A DNA stretch of 64,000 nucleotides from Weissella minor (GCF_001437425.1 NZ_JQCD01000018.1:60054-124053), one strand, 5' to 3'; positions 8,483 through 16,659 are shown, counted from the stretch's first letter. Numbers and translations are program-made. Notes: generated by a model not told the origin, from the sequence alone.

Positions 8483-8511
8483 TTGCTTACATCTGCGAAT
8501 TTAGGTATTAT
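8483..8511 (+). promoter_or_regulatory. Sigma-A type promoter for the small membrane protein gene
   Basis: TTGCTT (8483-8488) and TATTAT (8506-8511) are separated by 17 bases, ~50 bases before the start codon at 8562. Confidence 0.65.
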
Positions 8512-8561
8512 AAAAGTGAATTTAAGGTAAGGGGAATGATGTTACGACATCAAAGGGATAA

Positions 8562-8771
8562 ATGAAAGAAAAAGTGGATGTAGTGTTACCGATTGTGGTT
8601 TTAATTTTGGTGATTGCTTCAATGATTTATACGCAAGACTGGCTTAAGATTGTGTCAACTTTAGCGTTGTCAGGATATTTGGCTTGGGATTGGCGTGAGT
8701 CTGGGGCAACTTGGAAATTAGTTGCGGCAATTATTTTTATTTTGTTATTGTTGATCCGTTTATACTTATAA
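8562..8771 (+). CDS. Small two-helix membrane protein, hypothetical
   Basis: A 69-residue very hydrophobic protein with membrane segments at about residues 8-24 and 51-68, and perhaps a third between (IVSTLALSGYLAWDW). ATG 8562 has AAAGGGA upstream. It stands alone between its own promoter and a terminator, so it is a single-gene unit. No known motif is visible and function is unknown. Confidence 0.7.
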   Translation: MKEKVDVVLPIVVLILVIASMIYTQDWLKIVSTLALSGYLAWDWRESGATWKLVAAIIFILLLLIRLYL

Positions 8772-8779
8772 AGACGAAG

Positions 8780-8805
8780 CACTCAGCCTTGGCTGGGTGT
8801 TTTTT
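8780..8805 (+). terminator. Terminator
   Basis: CACTCAGCC pairs with GGCTGGGTG around a 2-base loop, followed by six T. The T run ends just before the ribosome binding site of the next gene. Confidence 0.9.
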
Positions 8806-8820
8806 AGAAAGGTTGGGCTG

Positions 8821-9936
8821 ATGAAGATTAATCAGATTAAGGTGTATCCGCTCGCGATGCCATTGAATCGACAGTTTAAGACAGCTCACGATCAGACAGA
8901 AGTACGTGTGTTAACGCTCTTAGAAATTGAGTTGATGAATGGCGTGCGTGGTTATGGTGAAATTCAAAGTTTTACAAACACAAATTATGCTGCAGAAAGC
9001 CAAGCGATGTCACGCGCAATCCTGCCGGAACTGAGTGAAGCTTTAAAGCAATTGGACTGGGATCATCCCCATCAAGTTGCGGAATTTTTAGCTGCGCGTA
9101 CCCATTTATCTTTTGTACGGGCAGCCTTAGAAATGGCATGTTGGGATGCCTTTGGAAAAGTGACAAATCAGTCTTTAGCTACGATGTTAGGGGCAACGCA
9201 AATACAGGTTCCGGTTAGTGTTGCGATTGGTATTCAAACGACACAGAGACAACTTGAAATAGCGATAGAACAAGCGTTGAAAGCAGGCTATCGTCGGATT
9301 AAATTAAAAGCTAATTCAGATTTGAGCTTACCGGATGTGCGGCGTTTGAAGCAAGACAATCCGGAAGTGATATTTTCGGTCGATTTAAACAATGGCTTGT
9401 CTGATACAGATGCTGATATTGAGCGGTTAATCCAAATGCAGCAACAAGGCATTACTTTGGTTGAAGAGCCAATTCAAGGCGCACCTTGGCAACGTTATGG
9501 TGCGTTAAAACAAACCGGCAAAGTCCCGCTGATTAGTTTAGATGAGTCAATTAATAGTCTGGTTGATGTTAAAAAAGCACTCGAATTAGATGTAGCTGAT
9601 GCATATACCCTCAAACAAGGTAAACTAGGTGGCATAACAGAAACTGCTTTGGCTATCCGTGCGATTGACCGAGCAGACCGACTACCGTGGGTGGGCGGCA
9701 TGCTTAGTTCTGGGCTAGGTCGCTCAGTTGATTTAGCATTAGCGGCGACTTTAAAAACGCCGATGTTTCCAGCGGATATATCGGCCACAACTGATTATGT
9801 GGCTCAGGACATTATTTATGAAGCCTTGGTGTTGAAACACGGTGAAATGACAGTACCCCAGGCAGCTGGGATTGGTGTCACAATGAATTGGCATGCGATT
9901 ACTCATTTTCAACAAGAACCAGTGATAACGTATTAA
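8821..9936 (+). CDS. menC: o-Succinylbenzoate synthase / N-acylamino acid racemase family enzyme
   Basis: A 371-residue enolase-superfamily enzyme. The MLE-type signature residues are present in order: a KxK pair in RRIKLKANS (about residues 158-164), metal-binding Asp in FSVDLNN, Glu in LVEEPI, Asp in ISLDES, and the second catalytic lysine in YTLKQGKLGG. The late motifs WVGGMLSSGLGR and FPADIS are typical of the OSBS/NAAAR subgroup. The family includes menaquinone-pathway MenC and promiscuous amino acid racemases, which sequence alone does not separate. No other men gene is nearby, so a racemase or dipeptide-epimerase role is possible. ATG 8821 follows AAAGG; the start at 8797 lies in the terminator. 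Confidence 0.82.
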   Translation: MKINQIKVYPLAMPLNRQFKTAHDQTEVRVLTLLEIELMNGVRGYGEIQSFTNTNYAAESQAMSRAILPELSEALKQLDWDHPHQVAEFLAARTHLSFVRAALEMACWDAFGKVTNQSLATMLGATQIQVPVSVAIGIQTTQRQLEIAIEQALKAGYRRIKLKANSDLSLPDVRRLKQDNPEVIFSVDLNNGLSDTDADIERLIQMQQQGITLVEEPIQGAPWQRYGALKQTGKVPLISLDESINSLVDVKKALELDVADAYTLKQGKLGGITETALAIRAIDRADRLPWVGGMLSSGLGRSVDLALAATLKTPMFPADISATTDYVAQDIIYEALVLKHGEMTVPQAAGIGVTMNWHAITHFQQEPVITY

Positions 9937-9995
9937 AAACATAAATTGATTTTTTTGTTATAATAGAAAACAAGAGCAAAATAGGAGGTGGCATA

Positions 9996-11084
9996 ATGGA
10001 ACAACGACTAAACAACGTCCGCCAAGTCTTTGAACCTTTAAAGGTTGATGGAATTTTGGTGACAAATAGTTTTAACATGGATTACTTAACGGGATTTAAA
10101 GGTGGTGCCGGTGATGGGCTTGTCTTGATTGGTAAGGACAACATTGCCTTGATTACTGATGATCGTTATGAAGAAGAATATCGCGCTAAGTTAGCAGATA
10201 CATCTGTTGAATTATTAATTACGCGTAATTATTGGGGCGTGGCAATGGCTGCAGCCAAGCGATTTAAGATTGATCGCTTAGGCTTTGAAGATTCAATCAT
10301 GTTCCGTGACTTTGACTTTTTGGATGAGAATTTTGATGGCGTTGACATTGTGCCAGTTCCGGAGTTATTTGAAACATTACGTGAAGTCAAAACAGATGCT
10401 GAAATTAGTAAAATTGAGCATGCAACGGATATTGCTGTCAGCGCGTTTAACGACATGCTACCTGAATTGCACGTGGGTATGACTGAACGTGAAGTTGCCA
10501 ATTTGCTAGATCGCTTGATTAAAGCCAAGGGTGCTGATAAGCCTTCATTTGATACGATTGTTGCTTCAGGGGCCCGTGGTGCTTTGCCTCACGGAATCTA
10601 TAGTGACAAGGTGATTGAGGCTGGTGACATGGTGACGATTGATTTCGGATATTATGTAGACGGCTATACATCAGATATTACACGTACAATTGCCTTTGGT
10701 ACGCCGAGTGATGAAATGCAAAAAGTGTATGAAGTCGTTAAGCAAGCAAAAGAGGCAACGGTTGCTGGCTTGAAGCTAGGTATGCCGGTTTCACAAGTTG
10801 ATAAACTAGCACGTGATGTCATTGATGCAGCAGGATATGGTGCTAACTTTACACATTCAACGGGCCATGGGATTGGTTTGGATATTCATGAAGGACCAGT
10901 ATTGTCTAAGCATGCTGATGCGCAAGACGTTGTTCGAGACGGAATGATTCTAACGATTGAACCTGCAATTTATATTGAAGGTGTTGGAGGCGTTCGAATT
11001 GAAGACGATGTTGTGACCACCACTTCTGGAAATAAAAATCTAACACAAGGCATCACAACTGATTTGATTGTGATTGATAAGTAA
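9996..11084 (+). CDS. pepP: Xaa-Pro aminopeptidase-type M24B metallopeptidase
   Basis: A 362-residue cytosolic peptidase. The N-terminal creatinase-like domain (residues ~1-125) contains NMDYLTGFKGG. The C-terminal pita-bread domain carries all five expected metal ligands: Asp in IDFGYYVDGY, Asp in TSDITRT, His in HSTGHGIGLDIHE, Glu in TIEPAIY and Glu in RIEDD. The enzyme should release N-terminal residues linked to proline. It is closest in layout to YqhT/PepP rather than PepQ, but efp, the usual neighbour of yqhT, is absent. A TATAAT box at 9959-9964 and AGGAGG at 9983-9988 precede ATG 9996. Confidence 0.88.
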   Translation: MEQRLNNVRQVFEPLKVDGILVTNSFNMDYLTGFKGGAGDGLVLIGKDNIALITDDRYEEEYRAKLADTSVELLITRNYWGVAMAAAKRFKIDRLGFEDSIMFRDFDFLDENFDGVDIVPVPELFETLREVKTDAEISKIEHATDIAVSAFNDMLPELHVGMTEREVANLLDRLIKAKGADKPSFDTIVASGARGALPHGIYSDKVIEAGDMVTIDFGYYVDGYTSDITRTIAFGTPSDEMQKVYEVVKQAKEATVAGLKLGMPVSQVDKLARDVIDAAGYGANFTHSTGHGIGLDIHEGPVLSKHADAQDVVRDGMILTIEPAIYIEGVGGVRIEDDVVTTTSGNKNLTQGITTDLIVIDK

Positions 11085-11085
11085 T

Positions 11086-11538
11086 ATGGCAATAAAATAT
11101 TTTGAATACTATCGTGGGAATTTAGAAAATGGATTTGAAACAATTTATGGCAAGAAAGTCCAAGATCATGCGTTTATTCTAACGCGTAAGAATGATGCGA
11201 CTTTGCCAAATATTGATATTGCGGATGAGAGCGTGGACTTTTCGCGTAAACGTCAACAAATCATTACGAAAGATTTTAAATTACGCCGTTTTGAAAATGC
11301 TTGGCAGGATGTCACTTTTCAATGGGAAAATATTGACCGACATTTAAATGAATTGATTACAGAATGGCAACCTGAGTATCGTGAAATTAAAGCAGGCCCA
11401 ACGGATGAGTGGGGGCTTTTTGTTCAGTACGACGATGTCGATAAATTACAACGCTATGTAGGTGCAAATGCCTATCCTGATAATTTTGATTTATTCGTTA
11501 ATTGGTTGACTGGTTTTTCTCGCGGTAAAATTCGTTAG
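11086..11538 (+). CDS. Hypothetical protein downstream of the M24 peptidase
   Basis: A 150-residue soluble protein starting at ATG 11086, one base after the peptidase stop codon, so the two are probably co-translated. It is rich in aromatic and charged residues, with KYFEYYRG at the start and DEWGLFVQYDDVDKL near residue 120. No membrane segment, signal peptide or catalytic motif was found. A terminator follows directly. Function unknown. Confidence 0.7.
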   Translation: MAIKYFEYYRGNLENGFETIYGKKVQDHAFILTRKNDATLPNIDIADESVDFSRKRQQIITKDFKLRRFENAWQDVTFQWENIDRHLNELITEWQPEYREIKAGPTDEWGLFVQYDDVDKLQRYVGANAYPDNFDLFVNWLTGFSRGKIR

Positions 11539-11542
11539 TGTA

Positions 11543-11574
11543 ATGTGGGCGACAATTGTGACGCCCACATTTTT
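11543..11574 (+). terminator. Terminator of the peptidase operon
   Basis: ATGTGGGCG pairs with CGCCCACAT around a 10-base loop, followed by a T run. Confidence 0.88.
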
Positions 11575-11615
11575 CAATTAACGGGGCTGGACGAATAGAT
11601 GGGAGTAAAAGGGAA

Positions 11616-12998
11616 ATGATTAGTGAAGAAATTTTAATCTTACATACCAATGATATGCACTCACATTTGGAGCACTGGCCCCGAGTGCGACGCTTCATTT
11701 TTAATAAAAAACGGCAAGCGGCCCGGCAAGGAATGCAGTCGTTCATTTTTGATATTGGGGATGCAATCGACCGCCAACATCCACTAACCGAAGCGAGCTT
11801 TGGGCAAGCGAATATTAAGCTGATGAATGATATTGGCTACAATGCTGTGACGGTTGGTAACAATGAGTTATTGGGTCTGAATCACGATCAATTAAATCAT
11901 TTATATGATGATGCCAATTTTCCAGTGGTTTTGGCAAATATTATTGATGCCCAGACACAGTCAATTCCAAAGTGGGCCTTCAAATATCAGATATTAGAGA
12001 CAGCTGGTCACCAAAAAATAGCAGTCTTTGGGTTAACGGCGCCGTTTATTCGTACGTTACCCTTATTAGATTGGCTCCCTGAAGCCGTCGATAAAGCGAT
12101 TGAAAATTTATTGCCTGAATTACAGGCGCAAGCAGATAGCATTATTTTGTTGTCACATCTTGGCTTGCCAACTGATCGGCATATTGCCGAAACGTTTCCG
12201 GAAATTCAGTTGATTTTAGGGGCGCATACGCATCACTTACTACCAAAAGGTGAACTAATTGGTCAAACAATGTTAGCGGCGGCAGGTCGTTATGGTGATC
12301 ATGTGGGTACCGTTAAATTAACCCTTACGAATGGGCGTGTGACTGAGATGCATGCGCAAACGTATGCAACTGCTGACATGGCCGAGTTGCCAGAAGATGC
12401 TGAAGAAATTGAAAATTATCAGTTACGTGGTGAAAAAAAGTTACAGGCTAAGCAAATCGCGACTTTACCTGAAACTTATCATGCCGACATGTTTAGTGGT
12501 GAGCCGCGTTTAATTGATTTAGGGTTAGACAGCGTGCAAAGCATGATGCAGACCGACATTGCCATGTTATCAACGGGCTTGTTTTCTGGAGATTTACCGG
12601 CGGGGGTTGTGACAGCTGATGACTTGCACCAAATTTTACCGCATGCGGTACATCCGATGCGCACGCGTTTGGTCGGGCATGAATTAGAACGACTTGTCAA
12701 AGAGATTACCAAGACTCAAGTCTTTTTAAAGAATTATCAGATACGCGGAATGGGCTTTCGTGGTCACCAAGCATTTGGAGACATCGTGTGGCGCGGTCTT
12801 GAAATTGACCATAATAATCAAATTTGGATTAATGGCGCTTTGCTGGATCAATATCGGTATTACACGGTTGGGTCGTTAGACCATTATTTATTTATACCGT
12901 TTTTCCCAACGCTTGAAATTGCCGGAGAGAATGAATTAAATTATGCGTATGTGCTACGTGAAGTTGTCGCGCAATACCTAACAGAACATTTTAGTTAA
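11616..12998 (+). CDS. yunD: Bifunctional metallophosphatase/5'-nucleotidase family protein (YunD-like)
   Basis: A 460-residue protein. The N-terminal calcineurin-like phosphoesterase domain shows the metal-binding motifs LHTNDMHSH (residues ~7-15), FDIGDAID, VGNNE (the family's GNHE with Asn for His), LLSHLG and LGAHTHH. The C-terminal ~200 residues match a 5'-nucleotidase substrate domain. There is no signal peptide, so unlike secreted UshA/CD73 proteins it is cytoplasmic. Genes following it are YutD-like and YutF-like, the same group as in Bacillus subtilis, supporting the name. The exact substrate is unknown. Replacement of the GNHE histidine by asparagine deserves note. Confidence 0.85.
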   Translation: MISEEILILHTNDMHSHLEHWPRVRRFIFNKKRQAARQGMQSFIFDIGDAIDRQHPLTEASFGQANIKLMNDIGYNAVTVGNNELLGLNHDQLNHLYDDANFPVVLANIIDAQTQSIPKWAFKYQILETAGHQKIAVFGLTAPFIRTLPLLDWLPEAVDKAIENLLPELQAQADSIILLSHLGLPTDRHIAETFPEIQLILGAHTHHLLPKGELIGQTMLAAAGRYGDHVGTVKLTLTNGRVTEMHAQTYATADMAELPEDAEEIENYQLRGEKKLQAKQIATLPETYHADMFSGEPRLIDLGLDSVQSMMQTDIAMLSTGLFSGDLPAGVVTADDLHQILPHAVHPMRTRLVGHELERLVKEITKTQVFLKNYQIRGMGFRGHQAFGDIVWRGLEIDHNNQIWINGALLDQYRYYTVGSLDHYLFIPFFPTLEIAGENELNYAYVLREVVAQYLTEHFS

Positions 12999-13009
12999 GT
13001 GGAGAAAAT

Positions 13010-13627
13010 ATGAATCGTGAAAGAATGAAAGAATTGGCCGAGAGCCAATTTGAAGAACGACAGAAAGAAACAACGATTGTCGCAGGATCACAGCCAGATA
13101 CATACAATATTAACGGGCGTGGTTATGAATTAGTAAAAAATTATCGCAATGCATTTGATGAAACGATGTTGGCAGCGCGATTTAGCTCTTTTTTGGAAAA
13201 ATACGACTACCTGGTTGGGGATGTTGCATCAGACCAATTGAGATTTCGCGGATTTTATGAACAGGGAACGCCAGGGATTGCTCGCAATCAACAGATTAGT
13301 GCGTTAAATGACTATATCTATGAAGATATTAATTTTGGAGCACCTTATTTTGTCTTGCATAATCTTGAACCACATCCGGTTGAAGAAAAAGAAGAAGAAA
13401 ATAAATCAAATAAGAGCCGTCGTCGTCATCGATCACGTCAAAAGAAAGATAATGGTCGCGCTGAAATTGATGAAAAAAAGCGTCCAGTTAACAATCAACG
13501 GCGCAAGCCAAAGGGTGGCTCTGAACGTACTGAGGTAACGGTAAAAGGTAAACCTAAGCGTCGTCATTTTGAAGTACGTGAGCGAACTGAAAAGTCTGAT
13601 CAAAAGCAGTCTAAGAAAGAGGGATAG
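13010..13627 (+). CDS. yutD: YutD family protein with basic C-terminal tail
   Basis: A 205-residue protein. Residues ~20-125 match the YutD (DUF1027) family layout: a YNINGRGYELVKNYRNAFD opening, FLEKYDYLVGD, LRFRGFYE and a YIYEDINFGAPYFVLHN ending. Residues ~128-205 are low complexity and very basic (RRRHRSRQKK, RRKPKGG, KPKRRH), suggesting nucleic acid or ribosome binding. It lies 11 bases after yunD and 4 bases before the YutF-like gene. The function of the family is not established. Confidence 0.85.
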   Translation: MNRERMKELAESQFEERQKETTIVAGSQPDTYNINGRGYELVKNYRNAFDETMLAARFSSFLEKYDYLVGDVASDQLRFRGFYEQGTPGIARNQQISALNDYIYEDINFGAPYFVLHNLEPHPVEEKEEENKSNKSRRRHRSRQKKDNGRAEIDEKKRPVNNQRRKPKGGSERTEVTVKGKPKRRHFEVRERTEKSDQKQSKKEG

Positions 13628-13631
13628 TGAT

Positions 13632-14405
13632 ATGGCTAACTACGCAGCATATTTCATTGACCTAGATGGCACAATCTATCAAGGTGCCAAGCAATTTCCG
13701 ACGGGGAAGCGTTTCATCGAACGTTTACAGGCAACGAATACGGATTATTTATTTGTGACGAATAATTCAACAAAAACGCCGGAAGATGTTGCGGCTAACC
13801 TAACAGACAATCATCAGATTGAAACGAAGCCAGAGCAAGTCTATACAAGTGCGATGGCAACGGCTGATTATGTGAAAGAACTTGGGCTAAAGCATGTGAT
13901 GTTACTTGGTGAAGTTAGTATTGAACAAGCACTATTAGCACAAGATATTGAATTGGTCGCAAGTGACGATCCTGAATTGGAAGCGGTGGTTGTTGCATTG
14001 GACCGGGAATTAACCTATGAAAAATTAGCGCAAGCAACTTTAGCCATTCGGAATGGCGCTAAATTTATTGCAACAAATGCGGATACAAATTTGCCAAATG
14101 AACGCGGCATGCTGCCTGGCGCTGGTACGATTGTGGCAGCCATTAAGACAGCGACCCAAGTTGAGCCGATTATTGTTGGAAAACCCGAAAAAATTATCAT
14201 GGAGCAAGCGCTGAAACACGCGCATAAACAGGCTCATGAAACGGTTATGGTGGGTGACAATTACAATACTGATATACTAGCAGGCATCAACTCTAATATG
14301 GCGACCTTGTTAGTGTATAGTGGTGTTTCAACACCTGAAAGTGTGCATCAAGAGTCGGTTCAACCAACCCATGAAGTCGCAAGTTTAGACGATTGGACAC
14401 TATAA
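13632..14405 (+). CDS. yutF: HAD-IIA family phosphatase (YutF / NagD-like)
   Basis: A 257-residue HAD-superfamily hydrolase of subclass IIA. Motif I is FIDLDGTIYQG (nucleophile Asp about residue 10), motif II is LFVTNNSTKTPE, motif III uses the Lys in GKPEK, and motif IV is MVGDNYNTDI. The cap type and length fit the YutF/p-nitrophenylphosphatase group, acting on small phosphorylated metabolites. ATG 13632 is preferred over an in-frame start at 13569 that lies within yutD; GAGGGAT lies upstream. The physiological substrate is unknown. Confidence 0.88.
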   Translation: MANYAAYFIDLDGTIYQGAKQFPTGKRFIERLQATNTDYLFVTNNSTKTPEDVAANLTDNHQIETKPEQVYTSAMATADYVKELGLKHVMLLGEVSIEQALLAQDIELVASDDPELEAVVVALDRELTYEKLAQATLAIRNGAKFIATNADTNLPNERGMLPGAGTIVAAIKTATQVEPIIVGKPEKIIMEQALKHAHKQAHETVMVGDNYNTDILAGINSNMATLLVYSGVSTPESVHQESVQPTHEVASLDDWTL

Positions 14406-14406
14406 A

Positions 14407-14437
14407 AAGCGACTACAATTAACGTAGTTGCTTTTTT
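14407..14437 (+). terminator. Terminator of the yunD-yutD-yutF operon
   Basis: AAGCGACTAC pairs with GTAGTTGCTT (one G-T pair) around a 7-base loop, then a T run to 14437. Confidence 0.85.
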
Positions 14438-14472
14438 AGCATCATTTATTGATGAGAATGAAAGAGGTATCT

Positions 14473-15013
14473 ATGGTGAAGCATGTGAGTTTTCGAGAAA
14501 TTACCCAAGCTGACTTACCAAAACTTTGGTCCATTAGTTTTGGACCTGAGGCCGATTTGGAATGGATGAAATTCAATGGACCTTATTTTAATGATCCGAT
14601 TTTGACTTGGCCAGAATTTTCAGAATCATTTACAAGCAAGCGGGTTGATAATCCTGGATATGCTGTTATTTGTGTCGATGATGAACCGGTGGGCATGTTA
14701 AGCAGTTATTTTGAAGACGGTGATTTAGGTTATTGGTTGGAAGTTGGGTTAGTGGTTTATGATGCTAATCAATGGGGAAACGGGATTGGTCAGCAAGTTT
14801 TAAAACCATGGATTGCTTTCTTACTTTAACACTTACCCTCGTATTCAACATATTGGATTTACTACTTGGTCTGGAAATCAGCGCATGATGGCCTTAGGTG
14901 AACGGATTGGTATGAAATTGGAAGGTCAAATTCGTGCAGTCCGTTATTGGCAAGGTGAATTTTATGATTCAGTGAAATATGGTATTTTAAGGTCAGAGAT
15001 GGAACAAATGTAA
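14473..15013 (+). pseudogene. GNAT acetyltransferase gene with a frameshift
   Basis: Reading from ATG 14473 (AAAGAGG upstream) gives an N-terminal acetyltransferase part that ends at TAA 14827-14829, soon after the acetyl-CoA loop region QWGNGIGQQVLKPWI. The rest of the fold continues in the next frame: YFNTYPRIQHIGFTTWSGN, then RMMALGERIGMKLEGQIR and YDSVKYGIL, the usual end of a RimJ/RimL-type GNAT protein. Passing from the first to the second frame requires removing one base near 14816-14822, a T-rich spot (GCTTTCTTAC). The intact protein would be ~180 residues. Either an inactivated gene or a one-base sequencing error. Confidence 0.8.
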
Positions 15014-15046
15014 AAAAGAGCAACGCTAAATGCGTTGCTCTTTTTT
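15014..15046. terminator. Bidirectional terminator between convergent genes
   Basis: AAAAGAGCAACGC pairs perfectly with GCGTTGCTCTTTT around a 5-base loop. It is flanked by A on the left and T on the right, so it can end both the + strand acetyltransferase transcript and the - strand membrane protein transcript. Confidence 0.9.
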
Positions 15047-15062
15047 ACTGTTTTAATGCGTT

Positions 15063-15401
15063 CTAATACCCAGATTGACTAATCATCATTGCTGACAAGA
15101 TAGCGAACAAGAAAGAAATAATGAACATGATAATTGTTAAAATAAAGGCGACAAAACCAGCGCGATTCCATGTGGTTTGAACTGCTTTAAATGTGGCAAC
15201 ATCTTGATAGTTACCCTTTTGCCAAGCCCATTCATTCCCCTTAAACCCAACAACAAACATCCAAATAAGGTTGAAGAAAGGGATTAAACATAGTAATGGC
15301 AAATATGATTTATTACCAATTCCCCAAATGATGTTGAACATAAAGGCGCCCCAATTCCAGCCCTTTACTTCTGCCGGAACAATCTTTCCGTTTTCTTCCA
15401 T
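15063..15401 (-). CDS. Small membrane protein with KGWNWGAF motif, hypothetical
   Basis: A 112-residue protein, the only clear - strand gene. The N-terminal phrase KGWNWGAFMFNIIWGIGN and the later GFKGNEWAWQ are features of a widespread small membrane protein family of Bacillota (DUF2628-like arrangement). Membrane segments lie at about residues 17-30, 34-52 and 80-106. AGGAG precedes the start on the - strand (complement of 15408-15414). Function unknown. It faces the GNAT gene and diverges from pstS. Confidence 0.75.
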   Translation of the reverse strand: MEENGKIVPAEVKGWNWGAFMFNIIWGIGNKSYLPLLCLIPFFNLIWMFVVGFKGNEWAWQKGNYQDVATFKAVQTTWNRAGFVAFILTIIMFIISFLFAILSAMMISQSGY

Positions 15402-15597
15402 AATAACCTACTCCTGCAGCTTTTAGCGTGATTCAGTGTTACACGTAATAGTGATTAGTATAGATATATTTTTAGGGAATGCTAGTTTGTTTTGCATAGA
15501 TTTAAAAAAAGTTCAACATTTTCGAATGACTTGTGACTTTTAATGAAAAAATGATACATCTTTTTAAAAGTTTTGAGCCATAAATATTTCTTAAAAA

Positions 15598-15672
15598 TTA
15601 GGCAATATCATGGGGCCGGAATGGTGTTGTTTCGGGGACCCAGTTATAATCATAAGGGCAGTAGATTAGCAT
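15598..15672 (-). CDS. Candidate 24-codon small ORF antisense to the pstS leader
   Basis: On the - strand, ATG at 15672 to TAA at 15598 encodes 24 residues of unusual, protein-like composition (Tyr-Cys-Pro-Tyr-Asp-Tyr near the start, a Trp-Val-Pro-Glu-Thr-Thr-Pro middle and a His-Asp-Ile-Ala end). The island is richer in G and C than its flanks. There is no clear Shine-Dalgarno sequence before the ATG, which weakens the call. The + strand also has a 19-codon ORF here (15610-15669). It may be a real small protein, a gene remnant, or chance. Confidence 0.25.
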   Translation of the reverse strand: MLIYCPYDYNWVPETTPFRPHDIA

Positions 15673-15693
15673 GTAGAGTGTTATAAAATGAAT

Positions 15694-15746
15694 TGTAAAT
15701 ATAATCTTTACAATCGTGAGATAATTCTTTTACATCTATTCGTAAT
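15694..15746 (+). promoter_or_regulatory. Candidate pst promoter with TTTACA repeats
   Basis: TTTACA occurs at 15707-15712 and again at 15729-15734, two helical turns apart (22 bases start to start), and TGTAAA at 15694-15699 forms an inverted repeat with the first. The second copy could serve as a -35 element with an AT-rich -10 (TAATAATAATAG region) downstream. The spacing recalls PhoP-type direct repeats of Bacillota, but the consensus in this organism is unknown. AGGAGG at 15773-15778 precedes ATG 15787. Confidence 0.4.
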
Positions 15747-15786
15747 AATAATAGTAGTAGCATTAGAATATTAGGAGGCGTTCGTT

Positions 15787-16659
15787 ATGAAACGCAGTTG
15801 GATTGTTGGAACGGCACTTGTTGCTCTGGCAGCAGGTCTTTTGTCATGGGGTTACACAACCCGAGATGAAAACAGTGGCGTTAATATTACCGCTGTTGGA
15901 TCAACCGCTTTACAACCATTGGTTGAAGCCGCTGGTGAGGACTATGCAAATAGTCATAACGGTGTATTTATCAATGTGCAAGGTGGTGGAACTGGAACAG
16001 GATTAGCTCAGGTGCAAGCCGGAGCTGTTGACTTAGGTAACTCAGATATGTTTGCTGAGGAAAAGAGTGGAATTGATGCCAAGAAATTGGTTGACCACCG
16101 TGTTGCGGTCGTTGGAATTGCACCAATGCTTAATAAAAAGGCAGGGGTTGATAATTTAACGCAACAACAGTTAATCGATGTCTTTACTGGAAAAGTGAAA
16201 AACTGGAAAGAAGTCGGTGGTAACGACCTACCAGTTGTGTTAGTTAACCGTGTTGAAGGATCTGGAACTAGAGCAACATTTGAGCAATGGGGCTTGAAAG
16301 GGGCAAAGTCAGCCGATGCCCAAGAACAAGACTCATCTGGAATGGCTCGCTCAATTGTGTCAACGACACCAGGTGCCATTTCATACGCGTCATTTGCTTA
16401 CTTAGATAAGAGTATTGCAGTGCCAAAATTGGATGGCGTTAAAGCAACAAATGATAATGTTGTTAATGGCGACTGGCCAATTTGGTCATATGAACATGTC
16501 TATACAAAGGGCGAACCTAAGCCAGAGGTACAAGCATTCCTAGACTCAATTATGTCTGAGAAGATTCAAACGACTTTGGTACCTCAGCTTGGTTATATTT
16601 CAATTCACGATATGCAAATTCATCGTGATGTTGATGGAAAAATTACGTCAGTTAAATAA
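15787..16659 (+). CDS. pstS: Phosphate ABC transporter substrate-binding protein PstS
   Basis: A 290-residue phosphate-binding protein. Residues 1-~22 are a signal or anchor sequence. Phosphate-loop motifs are present: AVGSTALQPL (~37-46), VQGGGTGTGL, GAVDLGNSD, and NRVEGSGTRATFEQW, which supplies Ser/Arg/Thr ligands. The N-terminus lacks the lipobox cysteine usual for Gram-positive PstS (LLSWGYTT stands where it would be), so it is either anchored by an uncleaved helix or released. It is first in a pstS-C-A-B-B-phoU operon and is followed by pstC after 15 bases. Confidence 0.93.
   Translation: MKRSWIVGTALVALAAGLLSWGYTTRDENSGVNITAVGSTALQPLVEAAGEDYANSHNGVFINVQGGGTGTGLAQVQAGAVDLGNSDMFAEEKSGIDAKKLVDHRVAVVGIAPMLNKKAGVDNLTQQQLIDVFTGKVKNWKEVGGNDLPVVLVNRVEGSGTRATFEQWGLKGAKSADAQEQDSSGMARSIVSTTPGAISYASFAYLDKSIAVPKLDGVKATNDNVVNGDWPIWSYEHVYTKGEPKPEVQAFLDSIMSEKIQTTLVPQLGYISIHDMQIHRDVDGKITSVK

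Larger units (their letters stand above)
15402..15786. other. Intergenic region between the divergent membrane protein gene and pstS
   Basis: The 385 bases hold the promoter of the - strand gene (a TATACT-like box on the complement near 15459-15464), an AT-rich stretch (15495-15600), a more GC-rich island at about 15600-15672 that is open on both strands (see the small ORF entry), and the pstS promoter region (15690-15750). No terminator-type hairpin is present. Confidence 0.6.
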
